In this document: piece by piece, positions 29,792 to 38,781 of the stretch
Position numbering within the stretch: the first letter of the stretch is position 1
How the letters are laid out: each line of letters opens with the position of its first letter
Assembly: GCA_007694055.1 (NCBI GenBank)
Contig: RECK01000134.1
Coordinates: forward strand, 1-52,847
Direction: 5' to 3'
DNA length: 52,847 nucleotides
Origin: Wenzhouxiangella sp.
GTDB taxonomy: Bacteria > Pseudomonadota > Gammaproteobacteria > Xanthomonadales > Wenzhouxiangellaceae
Program-made: the position numbers and the translations under genes
The notes under the pieces: model-generated
What the model saw: only the letters and a program-made list of their open reading frames with translations
The model's database searches: none
What the model was told of the DNA's origin: nothing

Positions 29792-31177
29792 ATGGCGAAA
29801 ACGGCTCACCCACTCAAGTTGCGGGAACGGGTTGGCTATGGCCTGGGCGACACGGCCTCCAACTTCTTTTTCCAGACCTTCAACATCTTTCTGCTCTACT
29901 ACTACACCGACGTCTACGGCATCTCTGCCGCGGCCGTGGGCACCATGTTTTTCGTGAGCAGACTCTGGGATGCGGTAAACGATCCTCTGATGGGCGCGAT
30001 CGCTGACCGCACCCGTACCCGCTTCGGCCGCTTCCGTCCCTACCTGTTGACGATTGCAATTCCCTACGGCCTCATGGGTTTCCTGCTGTTCGCCAACCCT
30101 GACTTCGACGAGACGGGCAAGCTGATCTATGCCTGGATTACCTACACGCTGATGATGATGCTCTACACCGCCATCAACGTTCCCTACTCGGCGCTGATGG
30201 GGGTAATGTCGCCGAGCTCCAGGGAAAGAACGGTGCTGGCATCCTTTCGCTTCGTCGGTGCTTTCGGCGGGGCCCTGCTGATCTCGATGCTGGTTCGCCC
30301 CATGGTCCAGTTTTTCGGAGCCGAGGACGAGGCCACCGGATTCAGAGTCACCATGGCAATCTTTGCGGTCATTTCAATCCTGATGTTCTGGACCACCTTT
30401 GCCACGACCCGCGAACGGGTGACCTCACCGCCGGACGAAAAGATCAACCTGAAAAATGACTTGCGGATCCTGTTTTCCATGGGCCCCTGGCTGGTCCTGT
30501 TCTTTGCCGGCATCCTGACCCTGGCCAGCGTTGCGCTGCGCACTTCGGTGACCATTCACTACTTCAAGTACTACGTGCTTGATGACGGCAGTGCATTGTT
30601 CTGGATATTCGACCAGACCACGCTGTTTCTCAGCATCAATGCGCTGTTCCTGATCATCGGTGTCTGTTGCACCCGGTACCTGACAGAGCGCTTCGAGAAG
30701 AGGTCACTGCTGATCTGGCTCTCCCTGGGCAGCGCCATTTTCTTCTGCCTGATGTTTTTCGTCCCACCAGACCAGTTTCTGATGATGTTGCTGGTCAGCT
30801 CCATCGGCTCGCTGTTCGCGGGCCCGACGGCACCCCTGGTCTGGTCCATGTACGGGGATGTGGCCGACTACAGCGAGTGGCGTTTCAATCGTCGCATGAA
30901 CGGATTGATTTTCTCGGCTTGCATGTTTGCCCAGAAATTCGGATTGACCATCGGCGCCGGGCTTTCCGGCTGGCTGCTGGCCTGGTTTGGTTACGTCGCC
31001 AACGTTCCACAAACCGAGAGCGCCATGACCGGTATTCGCCTGCTCTTCACCTTCATCCCGGCCGCGTTCGCGATATTGAATGTCATCGTGCTGACCCAGT
31101 ATCGATTGTCCGATGCCCAGGTTGATCGCATCGAGGCGGATTTGATCAACCGCAAGCTGGCCCAGGCTGGCCAGTGA
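29792..31177 (+). CDS. GPH-family sugar:cation symporter (MFS)
   Basis: The protein (461 residues from ATG 29792) is an inner-membrane transporter with about twelve hydrophobic segments. It has the family signatures ERVGYGLGDTASNFFFQTFNIFLLYYYTDVYGI and WDAVNDPLMGAIADRTRTRFGRFRPYLL of the glycoside-pentoside-hexuronide:cation symporters, related to MelB and XynP. A TTG 11 codons upstream opens the frame earlier but would add a tail. Its operator and the neighbouring beta-glucosidase suggest import of beta-gluco-oligosaccharides; the exact sugar is inferred. Confidence 0.9.
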   Translation: MAKTAHPLKLRERVGYGLGDTASNFFFQTFNIFLLYYYTDVYGISAAAVGTMFFVSRLWDAVNDPLMGAIADRTRTRFGRFRPYLLTIAIPYGLMGFLLFANPDFDETGKLIYAWITYTLMMMLYTAINVPYSALMGVMSPSSRERTVLASFRFVGAFGGALLISMLVRPMVQFFGAEDEATGFRVTMAIFAVISILMFWTTFATTRERVTSPPDEKINLKNDLRILFSMGPWLVLFFAGILTLASVALRTSVTIHYFKYYVLDDGSALFWIFDQTTLFLSINALFLIIGVCCTRYLTERFEKRSLLIWLSLGSAIFFCLMFFVPPDQFLMMLLVSSIGSLFAGPTAPLVWSMYGDVADYSEWRFNRRMNGLIFSACMFAQKFGLTIGAGLSGWLLAWFGYVANVPQTESAMTGIRLLFTFIPAAFAILNVIVLTQYRLSDAQVDRIEADLINRKLAQAGQ

Positions 31178-31219
31178 CGGTCCGGGCTTCATCTGGCCCG
31201 CCCCTGTGGCAGACCTCGA

Positions 31220-31254
31220 TTGCAATAGCCTGACAACGCTGTCATAATTTTCCG
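31220..31254 (+). promoter_or_regulatory. LacI-family operator and promoter before transporter 2
   Basis: The operator TGACAACGCTGTCA (31231-31244, 13 of 14 matches) lies in the spacer of a good promoter: -35 TTGCAA (31220-31225), 17 bases, -10 CATAAT (31243-31248). A start seven bases after the -10 would fall on the A of the ATG at 31255, and no Shine-Dalgarno sequence is visible. The transcript may therefore be leaderless. Confidence 0.75.
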
Positions 31255-32727
31255 ATGAATGCGCATACAACCGCCCCTGCCGACCGCATACCGTTTCGTC
31301 AGAAGCTGATTTATGGCGCCGGCGCCTTCGTCAACAACCTGCTGGCGGCAGCCATCGGCGGGATGATGATCGTTCTCAACCTGGGCTTTGGCATGAATCC
31401 GGCCGTGGTCGGACTGCTCGGTGCCCTGCCGCGCCTTACCGATGCCATCACCGATCCCCTGATGGGATATATCTCGGACAATACCCGGTCGCGCTGGGGA
31501 CGACGCCGACCCTACATCTTCATTGGCGCCATCATCGCAGGTGTCATCTTCATGCTGCTTTGGCAGCTACCGCCCGGCAAGACCGAAAGCTGGTATTTCT
31601 GGTACTTCCTGGGCGGATCCTTCCTCTTTTATCTCGGCTATACGATTTTCGCCACCCCCTGGGTTGCCCTGGGTTACGAACTGACGCCGGATTATCACGA
31701 ACGAACCCGCCTGATGGGGGTGCAGAACTTCATCGGGCAGTCGATCTACCTGGTTTCCCCGTGGTTCCTGCTGATCATGCAGTACGACCGCTGGTTCGAC
31801 GACATGACCGAGGGCGCAGCCGCCCTGGCGATTGCAATCGGACTGATCACCATCTGTGTTGGCATTATTCCGGCCATCTTTCTGCGCGAACGCTACCAGG
31901 GCATTGCCCAGGAGCCGGACAGTCAACCCGCGCCGGAAGTCACCGAGGTGGCAAATGTCGTGTGGCGAAACCTGCTGGAGTTTTTCAAAGGCTTCGCCAC
32001 CACGCTGAAATTCAAACCATTCCTGAAGCTATGTGCAGCGACATTCCTGGTCTTCAACGGCTTCATCATGGTGGCTGCCTTTCAGTTCTACGTCATCATT
32101 TACCATGTTTTCGACGGCGATATGGTCCAGGGCGCGAAGTTCGCCGGCTATGCCGGCACCCTTCAGTCGCTGTCAACCTTCCTGGTCATCGTGATAGTGA
32201 CCTGGCTGGGTACCCGGATTGGCAAGCGCAAAGCCTTTTTCATCGCCATTGGCCTGTCAACGCTGGGCTTCATGCTCAAGTGGTTCTGCTATAACCCCGA
32301 CTACCCGTGGCTGATCCTGGTCCCAGCACCGTTGATTGCATTCGGCCTGGGCGGACTATTCACCCTGATGCCTTCGATGATTGCCGATGTCGTCGATGCC
32401 GATGAACTCAAAACCCACCAGCGTCGGGAAGGCATGTATGGGTCGATTTTCTGGTGGGTGGTCAAGCTCGGCATGGCCGTCGCCATTGCCGCCGGGGGCT
32501 TCCTGCTCAACGCCACCGGCTTCGACGTGGAACTGGGAGGCAACCAGGCAGCCAGCACCATCACTTTGATGCGCGCCTTTGACGCTTTTGTACCGGCCCT
32601 CGCCTCACTCATTGCGATCTGGGCGATCGCGAGTTTCTCGATCACCGAAGACACCGCCTACGAGGTACGCGCGATTCTCGAGCGTCGGCGCGGCACACCG
32701 GACAGTGCCTTGCCCGATCCTGCTTGA
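31255..32727 (+). CDS. Second GPH-family sugar:cation symporter (MFS)
   Basis: The 490-residue inner-membrane protein is a second, only distantly similar GPH-type transporter. Signatures are KLIYGAGAFVNNLLAAAIGG, LPRLTDAITDPLMGYISDNTRSRWGRRRPYIF and, in the second half, LMPSMIADVVDADELKTHQRREGMYGS. It has about twelve hydrophobic segments. Two such transporters in tandem under similar operators may handle different chain lengths or linkages. It ends 179 bases before the GH3 gene, which has its own operator. Confidence 0.9.
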   Translation: MNAHTTAPADRIPFRQKLIYGAGAFVNNLLAAAIGGMMIVLNLGFGMNPAVVGLLGALPRLTDAITDPLMGYISDNTRSRWGRRRPYIFIGAIIAGVIFMLLWQLPPGKTESWYFWYFLGGSFLFYLGYTIFATPWVALGYELTPDYHERTRLMGVQNFIGQSIYLVSPWFLLIMQYDRWFDDMTEGAAALAIAIGLITICVGIIPAIFLRERYQGIAQEPDSQPAPEVTEVANVVWRNLLEFFKGFATTLKFKPFLKLCAATFLVFNGFIMVAAFQFYVIIYHVFDGDMVQGAKFAGYAGTLQSLSTFLVIVIVTWLGTRIGKRKAFFIAIGLSTLGFMLKWFCYNPDYPWLILVPAPLIAFGLGGLFTLMPSMIADVVDADELKTHQRREGMYGSIFWWVVKLGMAVAIAAGGFLLNATGFDVELGGNQAASTITLMRAFDAFVPALASLIAIWAIASFSITEDTAYEVRAILERRRGTPDSALPDPA

Positions 32728-32759
32728 AGCTGGCCAAGGCTGCATTGGCACGGCAGCAT

Positions 32760-32788
32760 TTGACAGCGCTGTCACCTGCTGCCAGAAT
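32760..32788 (+). promoter_or_regulatory. LacI-family operator and promoter before the GH3 gene
   Basis: TGACAGCGCTGTCA at 32761-32774 is a perfect 14-base palindrome and the best of the five sites. It overlaps a TTGACA -35 (32760-32765) followed after 17 bases by CAGAAT (32783-32788). Transcription would begin near 32795, leaving a leader of about 110 nt before the GH3 start. Confidence 0.82.
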
Positions 32789-32906
32789 ACGACCTGGATA
32801 CGGGCTAATGGTATCGCCGGGGCTAAAAACAAGTCTCAGCGAAGATTGTTCCCGCTGAATTTGCTTTGTAGAGCCCATTGAAAAAATCAGTTGAAAAGCA
32901 ACCATC

Positions 32907-35159
32907 ATGTCCAGCACCTCACCCAGAACACGTCCACCCGCTTCAGATGACCTGGAACAGCGCATCACCGCGCTGATTCAACGCATGTCACTGTCCGAAA
33001 AGATTGGCCAGATGGTTCTGGGGCAGCCCGGCGAAGGCCCACCGGCAGAAACCCTTGGGGATCGGCTCAGGGAAGGTCGGATCGGTTCGATCATCAACGT
33101 GGTCGACCGGGAAACCGTCAATGAACTGCAACGCATTGCCGTCGAGGAATCACGCCTTGGCATCCCCCTGCTGGTCGGCCGCGATGTCATTCATGGTTTT
33201 CAGACCGTCATGCCGATCCCACTCGGACAGGCCGCAAGCTGGAACCCTGACCTGGTTCGAAAAGCTGCCCGGGCTGCTGCCGAAGAAGCGTCCCTTGCCG
33301 GCGTGAACTGGACCTATGCCCCGATGGTGGATATTTCGCGTGATCCGCGCTGGGGCCGCGTAGCCGAAAGCCTGGGCGAGGACCCCTTGCTGACCGGCGA
33401 GTTGGCCAAGGCCATGGTCGAGGGTTTTCAGGGCGAGGATCTCTCAGCCCCGGACGCCATCGCCGCTTGCGTCAAACATTTTGCCGGCTATGGCGCCTCG
33501 GAAAGCGGGCGCGACTATGCCACGACCAACATTCCGGAAAACGAGTTGCGCAACGTCTACCTGCCCCCCTTCAAATCCTGTATCGATGCCGGCGTGGCCA
33601 CCGTGATGACCTCGTTCAGCGACCTGGATGGGATACCAGCAACCGCCAATGACTTCCTGCTGCGCAGGATCTTAAGAGAGGAATGGTCGTTTGAAGGCTT
33701 TGTCGTCAGCGACTGGGCCTCCATCCCCGAGCTGACCACCCATGGTCTGACCGCCAATGACAAGGAAGCGGCTCTGGCCGCGGCCAGTGCCGGGGTTGAT
33801 CTGGAGATGGCAACCGACACTTACTCTCGTCACCTGGCCGAACTGCTTGAATCCGGACAGCTGGCCATTGAAACCATAGATGCTGCCGTAGCCCGAATCC
33901 TGCGTATCAAGTTCCAGCTGGGCCTGTTCGACAACCCTTACACCGACCAGCCCGGTGGCGATGCAGTGGCAATCCGCGAGCGAGCACTGGAAACAGCCAG
34001 AGATGCAGCCACCCAGAGCACGGTGCTGCTGCAGAACCGGGAAGCTGTCTTGCCACTTGACAGGGCCCGGCTCGCATCGATCGCCGTGATCGGCCCCCTG
34101 GCCGATGCACCTTATGAGCAGCTGGGCACGTGGATCTTCGACGGCGATCCCGAACTCAGCCTGACCCCATTGCAAGGCATCAGGGAACTGGCCGGAGATC
34201 AAATCGCGGTTCGCCATGTACCCGCGCTGGATACCAGCAGAAGCCGTGACACATCGGCCTTTGACCAAGCACTTGCCGCGGCGCGCGAGTCCGATGTCAC
34301 CGTGCTGTTCCTGGGCGAGGAATCCATCCTGTCCGGGGAAGCGCATTCACGCGCCAATATCGACCTGCCCGGCGCCCAGGCTGAGCTGGTTCGGACCGTG
34401 CGTCAGGCCGGCAAGCCCGTGGTGGCCGTCATCCTGGCCGGTCGGCCACTGACCCTGTCCGATATCGTTGAGGAAGTCGATGCCATCCTGTTTGCCTGGC
34501 ACCCGGGCAGTATGGGCGGGCCGGCCATTGCCGACCTGTTGTTCGGCACCGTATCACCTTCAGGCAAATTGCCGGTGACCTTCCCGCGTGTGGTCGGCCA
34601 GATTCCGATCTATTACAACCAGAAAAACGGCGGCAAGCCGCCCAGCCCCGAAAGCGTTGTGCACATTGACGACATCCCGGTCGAAGCACCGCAGACCTCG
34701 CTGGGGATGACGGCCTTTCATCTGGACACGGACTTCAGGCCCCTGTTTGCCTTTGGCCACGGCCTTTCCTACACGCGCTTCCACTACAGCAATTTGCGCA
34801 CGGGCGCGCCCACCATTGCCATCGGCGAAACGCTCAGGATCAGCGTCGAGGTGAAAAATATCGGCCCGGTCGCCGGGGATGAAATCGTCCAGCTCTACCT
34901 GCGCGACCCGGTCGCCCAGGTCACCCGACCGATTCGCGAACTCAAGGCCTTTCGTCGGATCAACCTGGAGCCCGGCCAGTCTCTGACGGTGGAGTTCGAG
35001 CTCTGTGATCGGGACCTGGGCTTCTACGGTCGTCACCAGGAATGGGTTGTCGAGCCGGGGGAGTTCCAGGTCTGGGTCGGCGGCAGTTCCGAGACCGACC
35101 TCCAGGTCACTTTTCAACTCCTCAACGAGGAAGAAGTCGTCGCCTTGCGCCCGGGCTGA
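32907..35159 (+). CDS. GH3 beta-glucosidase, probably cytoplasmic
   Basis: GH3 enzymes remove glucose from the non-reducing end of beta-glucosides. The 750-residue protein has the (beta/alpha)8 domain with KHF at 190-192 and the nucleophile Asp269 in VVSDWA, the alpha/beta sandwich domain with AWHPGSMGGPAIADLLFG and SGKLPVTFPR, and a C-terminal fibronectin-III-like domain. It is BglX-like in layout, but the N-terminus is hydrophilic with no signal peptide. That fits cytoplasmic cleavage of sugars brought in by the two transporters. The glycosidase lipoprotein gene follows 63 bases later. Confidence 0.93.
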   Translation: MSSTSPRTRPPASDDLEQRITALIQRMSLSEKIGQMVLGQPGEGPPAETLGDRLREGRIGSIINVVDRETVNELQRIAVEESRLGIPLLVGRDVIHGFQTVMPIPLGQAASWNPDLVRKAARAAAEEASLAGVNWTYAPMVDISRDPRWGRVAESLGEDPLLTGELAKAMVEGFQGEDLSAPDAIAACVKHFAGYGASESGRDYATTNIPENELRNVYLPPFKSCIDAGVATVMTSFSDLDGIPATANDFLLRRILREEWSFEGFVVSDWASIPELTTHGLTANDKEAALAAASAGVDLEMATDTYSRHLAELLESGQLAIETIDAAVARILRIKFQLGLFDNPYTDQPGGDAVAIRERALETARDAATQSTVLLQNREAVLPLDRARLASIAVIGPLADAPYEQLGTWIFDGDPELSLTPLQGIRELAGDQIAVRHVPALDTSRSRDTSAFDQALAAARESDVTVLFLGEESILSGEAHSRANIDLPGAQAELVRTVRQAGKPVVAVILAGRPLTLSDIVEEVDAILFAWHPGSMGGPAIADLLFGTVSPSGKLPVTFPRVVGQIPIYYNQKNGGKPPSPESVVHIDDIPVEAPQTSLGMTAFHLDTDFRPLFAFGHGLSYTRFHYSNLRTGAPTIAIGETLRISVEVKNIGPVAGDEIVQLYLRDPVAQVTRPIRELKAFRRINLEPGQSLTVEFELCDRDLGFYGRHQEWVVEPGEFQVWVGGSSETDLQVTFQLLNEEEVVALRPG

Positions 35160-35222
35160 CCCGCCAGCTCCGTGTTCAAGCCCGTGCTTCCGCTCGAATC
35201 TGTCAATGCCCATGAAGCGCCC

Positions 35223-37466
35223 ATGTACAAGTATTTCCGCAAAATTTTCATTGGTCTCGCCGTAGTCATTGCGGTGACCGCCTGCACATCACCGGCAACC
35301 CACACGGATCCAGCGGCGACGGTCGAGATCATCAGGACCGAAACCGGCTTCCAGCTGCTACGCAACGGTGAACGGTATGAAATCCGCGGCGCCGGCATGG
35401 TCCATGATGACTTTGCCGCATTTACCCGGCGCGGCGGCAACTCGATCCGCACCTGGACCACGCGCGACGACGAAGGCGACATGATGGCGCTGATGGACCA
35501 GGCCCACGCCCATGGTGTCACCGTGGCCCTGACCTTGCCCATGCCGGCCGAGCGCCACGGCTTCGACTACGATGACGAGGATGCGGTCGCTGCCACCCTG
35601 GGCGAGCTGCGCGAGGACATTCTGCGCTTCCGCGACCACCCTGCCCTCTTGTTCTGGATCATCGGCAACGAACTCAACCACAGCTATACCAACCCCAGGG
35701 TCTGGGACGCCGTCAACGACGTTGCCCGCATGATCCATGAGCTCGACCCCCATCACCCGGCTACCACTGCCCTGGCCGGATCATCGGAGGACGTGGTTCT
35801 GGCAGTCCTGTCCCGGGCGCCCGACCTGGATTTCTTGAGTTTCCAGGTCTACGGCAGACTGTTCGAGCTGCCACAGCAGCTGGAACGACTCGGCTTCGAC
35901 CAGCCATTCATGATTACCGAATGGGGCACGATAGGCTGGTGGGAGATGGAAACCACCACCTGGGGCGCGCCGGTCGAGCTGACCAGCAGCGAAAAGGCCG
36001 AAGTCTACCGACGCGGCCATCGCGACATCCTGACCCCGCTAGCCGATCAGCTGATTGGCTCGTATGCCTTTGTCTGGGGCCAGAAGCAGGAGCGCACGCC
36101 GACCTGGTTCGGGATGCTGACCAGTGCCGGGGAGCAGACCGAGGCCATTGATGCCATGGAGTGGATCTGGACCGGACAGCGGACCAGACACCCCGCACCC
36201 CGGGTCGAAAACCTGCTGCTTGACGGTCGCAGCGCGCGCGACAACGTCATCGTTCTGACCGGTGAAGAGTACGAGGCCTGGTTCGAGGTGGCCGGCGCTG
36301 ACGCCATCAGCTATCGCTGGGAAGTGAAACCGGAAAGCGACGCCACCCAGGTGGGCGGCGATTACGAGGAACCCATAGCCCCCCTCGAAGGCCTGCTGTC
36401 TGCCCCTGACTCAGCCAGGACGTCGCTGGCAATGCCCGAGCGCGGCGCCTACCGGCTGTTTGCCTATGCCAGTGACGATAACAGTCGTGCCGCCCACGCC
36501 AACATCCCCTTCCTGGTTGAAGACGGTTTTCGGCAGTCTCCGGACAGCCTGATCGAAGGCCAGGTCATGGCGGTGGCCTACTCGGGCTTTCGTGAAGGCC
36601 AGCATCCTGACCGCGGCGAAGGCGCCGTCAATCCAAGCCGGGAAGAAATCCTCGAGGATCTGGAACTGCTGGTTGCGCATGGCTTTCACCTGATCCGGCT
36701 CTACGATGCCGGCGCCAATTCACGCACCACCCTGGAGCTGATCCGTGAACATGAACTGCCAATCAAGGTGCTTCTGGGTACCTGGCTGCGAGCCGAGCTG
36801 AGCAACCACGAAGGTTGCCCCTGGCTGGACGAGCCCATTCCCGACCACGAGCTGACCACCAATACGGCTGAAAACGCTGCCGAAATCGAGCGCGGCATCG
36901 AACTGGCCCGGGCTTTTGACGACATCGTGGTCGCGGTCAACGTCGGCAATGAAGCGCTGGTGGACTGGACCGATCACCTGGTCGAGCTCGACCAGGTGAT
37001 CGCCTATGTCAGACGGATGCGGGAAGCGATCGACCAACCCGTCACTGTTGCCGAAAACTACGAATGGTGGATTCGGGACGGCGCCCCGCTGGCTGCCGAG
37101 GTCGACTTTCTGGGTGTCCACACCTACCCGGTATGGGAAGAACGATCCATCGACCAGGGTCTTTCCTACACCGTCGAAAATCTAATCGCCGTCCACCAGG
37201 CCCTGCCGGACAAGCCCATGGCCGTGCTCGAGGCCGGGTGGGCAACCACCGCCAGCGAATTCGGCGAACGCGCCAGCGAAGCCGCCCAGGCACGTTACTA
37301 CCGCGAAATTCAGGCCTGGGCCAGCCAGACCAACATCACCGTGTTTTTCTTCGCTGCCTTCGACGAGCCCTGGAAAGGTGACCCCGATGACCCGCTCGGC
37401 GCCGAAAAGCACTGGGGACTTTTCTTCGAAGATCGCAGCCCCAAGAAAATCCTCAGGGACGACTGA
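35223..37466 (+). CDS. Lipoprotein with two glycosidase barrels, the C-terminal one GH17-like
   Basis: The 747-residue protein starts with a lipoprotein signal peptide (lipobox VTAC, Cys21). The first TIM barrel (residues about 35-320) resembles GH2-clade catalytic domains and has candidate acid/base Glu150 in IIGNELNH and nucleophile Glu233 in ITEWGT. A beta-rich linker (about 325-435) follows. The second barrel (about 445-745) is GH17-like, with VAYSGFREGQ, NVGNEALVDW (Glu577), AVLEAGWAT (Glu670) and the closing AAFDEPWKGDP. GH17 enzymes act on beta-1,3-glucans, so the whole protein probably degrades laminarin-type glucan at the outer membrane or in the periplasm. Start ATG 35223 gives the lipoprotein signal. 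Confidence 0.88.
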   Translation: MYKYFRKIFIGLAVVIAVTACTSPATHTDPAATVEIIRTETGFQLLRNGERYEIRGAGMVHDDFAAFTRRGGNSIRTWTTRDDEGDMMALMDQAHAHGVTVALTLPMPAERHGFDYDDEDAVAATLGELREDILRFRDHPALLFWIIGNELNHSYTNPRVWDAVNDVARMIHELDPHHPATTALAGSSEDVVLAVLSRAPDLDFLSFQVYGRLFELPQQLERLGFDQPFMITEWGTIGWWEMETTTWGAPVELTSSEKAEVYRRGHRDILTPLADQLIGSYAFVWGQKQERTPTWFGMLTSAGEQTEAIDAMEWIWTGQRTRHPAPRVENLLLDGRSARDNVIVLTGEEYEAWFEVAGADAISYRWEVKPESDATQVGGDYEEPIAPLEGLLSAPDSARTSLAMPERGAYRLFAYASDDNSRAAHANIPFLVEDGFRQSPDSLIEGQVMAVAYSGFREGQHPDRGEGAVNPSREEILEDLELLVAHGFHLIRLYDAGANSRTTLELIREHELPIKVLLGTWLRAELSNHEGCPWLDEPIPDHELTTNTAENAAEIERGIELARAFDDIVVAVNVGNEALVDWTDHLVELDQVIAYVRRMREAIDQPVTVAENYEWWIRDGAPLAAEVDFLGVHTYPVWEERSIDQGLSYTVENLIAVHQALPDKPMAVLEAGWATTASEFGERASEAAQARYYREIQAWASQTNITVFFFAAFDEPWKGDPDDPLGAEKHWGLFFEDRSPKKILRDD

Positions 37467-37472
37467 CTTGCC

Positions 37473-38507
37473 TTAGCCTGGAGCCGGTCCGGTCGATTCG
37501 CGAATCTTGAGCGCGCCCGGCACGATGACCGTGCCCTTGGGCGCCTCGCTCTCCTCGGTACCCTTGACCAGCATCAGCGTAGCCTTCTCGGCCATGGCCG
37601 CAAACGGCTGGCGAATGGTCGTCAGCGCGGGATGGATCTGCTCGGCCAGCGTGATATCGTCGCAACCAGCTATCGATAATTCATCCGGAACGCGAATACC
37701 GAGGCGATCTGCGACCCGCAGGACGCCCACGGCCATATCGTCGTTGGCGGCGAAAATGGCCGTTGGCCGGCTCTTGCGATCCAGCAGTTTCAGCGCGGCA
37801 GCTTCCCCGGAACCGAAGGAATTGTCACCGGCGGCGACCAGCTCTTCGGAGAACGTCAAGCCGCTTGCCTTCAATCCCGCCTTGTAGCCCTCGAAGCGAT
37901 GCCCGACCGCCTTGTGCCGCGGGTGCCCGGTGATGAATCCGATCCGGCGATGCCCGAGGGAGGCCAGGTAACAAGTCATTTCGGCCGCGAATTCGCGGTC
38001 ATTGGTCGCTACCACCATTTCCTTCGACAGCTTCTGCCCCGGAGACAAACGCACTAACGGTGTGCCCGTGGCCGAGATTGCCCGAACAATCTTCGGGATA
38101 TTCGACAGCGGCGCGGCCAGTACGATACCGGTCGGCCTGGCACGCTGAATCAGGAACTTCAGTTCGCTTTCGACATCATCGTTGCGGTAGTTGCAAGGGT
38201 GGATGAGCAGTTCGTAGCCGAGACTGCGGCAAACCCTGAGAACGCCTTCCTGCAAACGAATGATGTAGCCGGATGACGGCAGCTTGTAGGCACTGGGATC
38301 ATCGTAGACCAGGCAGATCAGGTGGGCACGTGAAGCAGCCAGATCACGCGCGGACTGGTTGGGCCAGTAATTGAGTTCGGCAATGGCCTTTTCTACCTTT
38401 TCACGAGTCGCATCCCGCACGCCGGACTCACGATTCACGACCCGTGAGACAGTCTTGATGGAAACGCCCGCCAGTCTGGCAACATCGTTGATCGTCGACT
38501 TGGACAT
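37473..38507 (-). CDS. LacI-family transcriptional regulator
   Basis: The 344-residue protein has the LacI helix-turn-helix (INDVARLAGVSIKTVSRVVN), the hinge (NYWPNQSARDLAA) and a periplasmic-binding-protein-like sensor domain ending in GCDDITLAEQIHPALTTIRQP. It is convergent with the glycosidase gene and divergent from the TonB-dependent receptor gene. The TGACAGCGCTGTCA palindromes have the length, symmetry and central CG step expected of LacI-family operators, and two of them lie in the divergent promoter region. It is therefore the likely repressor of the glucan locus. The effector is probably a glucose-containing oligosaccharide, which is inference. Confidence 0.93.
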   Translation of the reverse strand: MSKSTINDVARLAGVSIKTVSRVVNRESGVRDATREKVEKAIAELNYWPNQSARDLAASRAHLICLVYDDPSAYKLPSSGYIIRLQEGVLRVCRSLGYELLIHPCNYRNDDVESELKFLIQRARPTGIVLAAPLSNIPKIVRAISATGTPLVRLSPGQKLSKEMVVATNDREFAAEMTCYLASLGHRRIGFITGHPRHKAVGHRFEGYKAGLKASGLTFSEELVAAGDNSFGSGEAAALKLLDRKSRPTAIFAANDDMAVGVLRVADRLGIRVPDELSIAGCDDITLAEQIHPALTTIRQPFAAMAEKATLMLVKGTEESEAPKGTVIVPGALKIRESTGPAPG

Positions 38508-38620
38508 TATTATTCCGACCTGGATGGTTACGGGGCCAGCAGTGCCCCGCCTGCTGCTGCGGTCGGCGCACCCCTGAGCAGATTCTACCGAACCTTTGCT
38601 ACACGAATGTTAGATCAAGG

Positions 38621-38671
38621 TTGACAACGCTGTCAAAAAGACTTATAAATTCTGAAAAGATAGCGCTGTCA
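38621..38671 (+). promoter_or_regulatory. Receptor-gene promoter with two LacI-family operators
   Basis: A near-perfect sigma-70 promoter is present: TTGACA (38621-38626), 17 bases, TATAAA (38644-38649). Operator 1, TGACAACGCTGTCA (38622-38635), covers the -35 element. Operator 2, AGATAGCGCTGTCA (38658-38671, 12 of 14 matches), lies at the expected transcription start near 38656. The arrangement suits tight repression. Confidence 0.87.
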
Positions 38672-38781
38672 ATCACTCTCCATGCTCGGGGTATGGTGAG
38701 TCGAAGCGAGTCAAAATCATAAATGGATCGCAAGCAGACATTGCGAATACAACCGCTGCAAGGCAAATGAGGGCCCCATCC

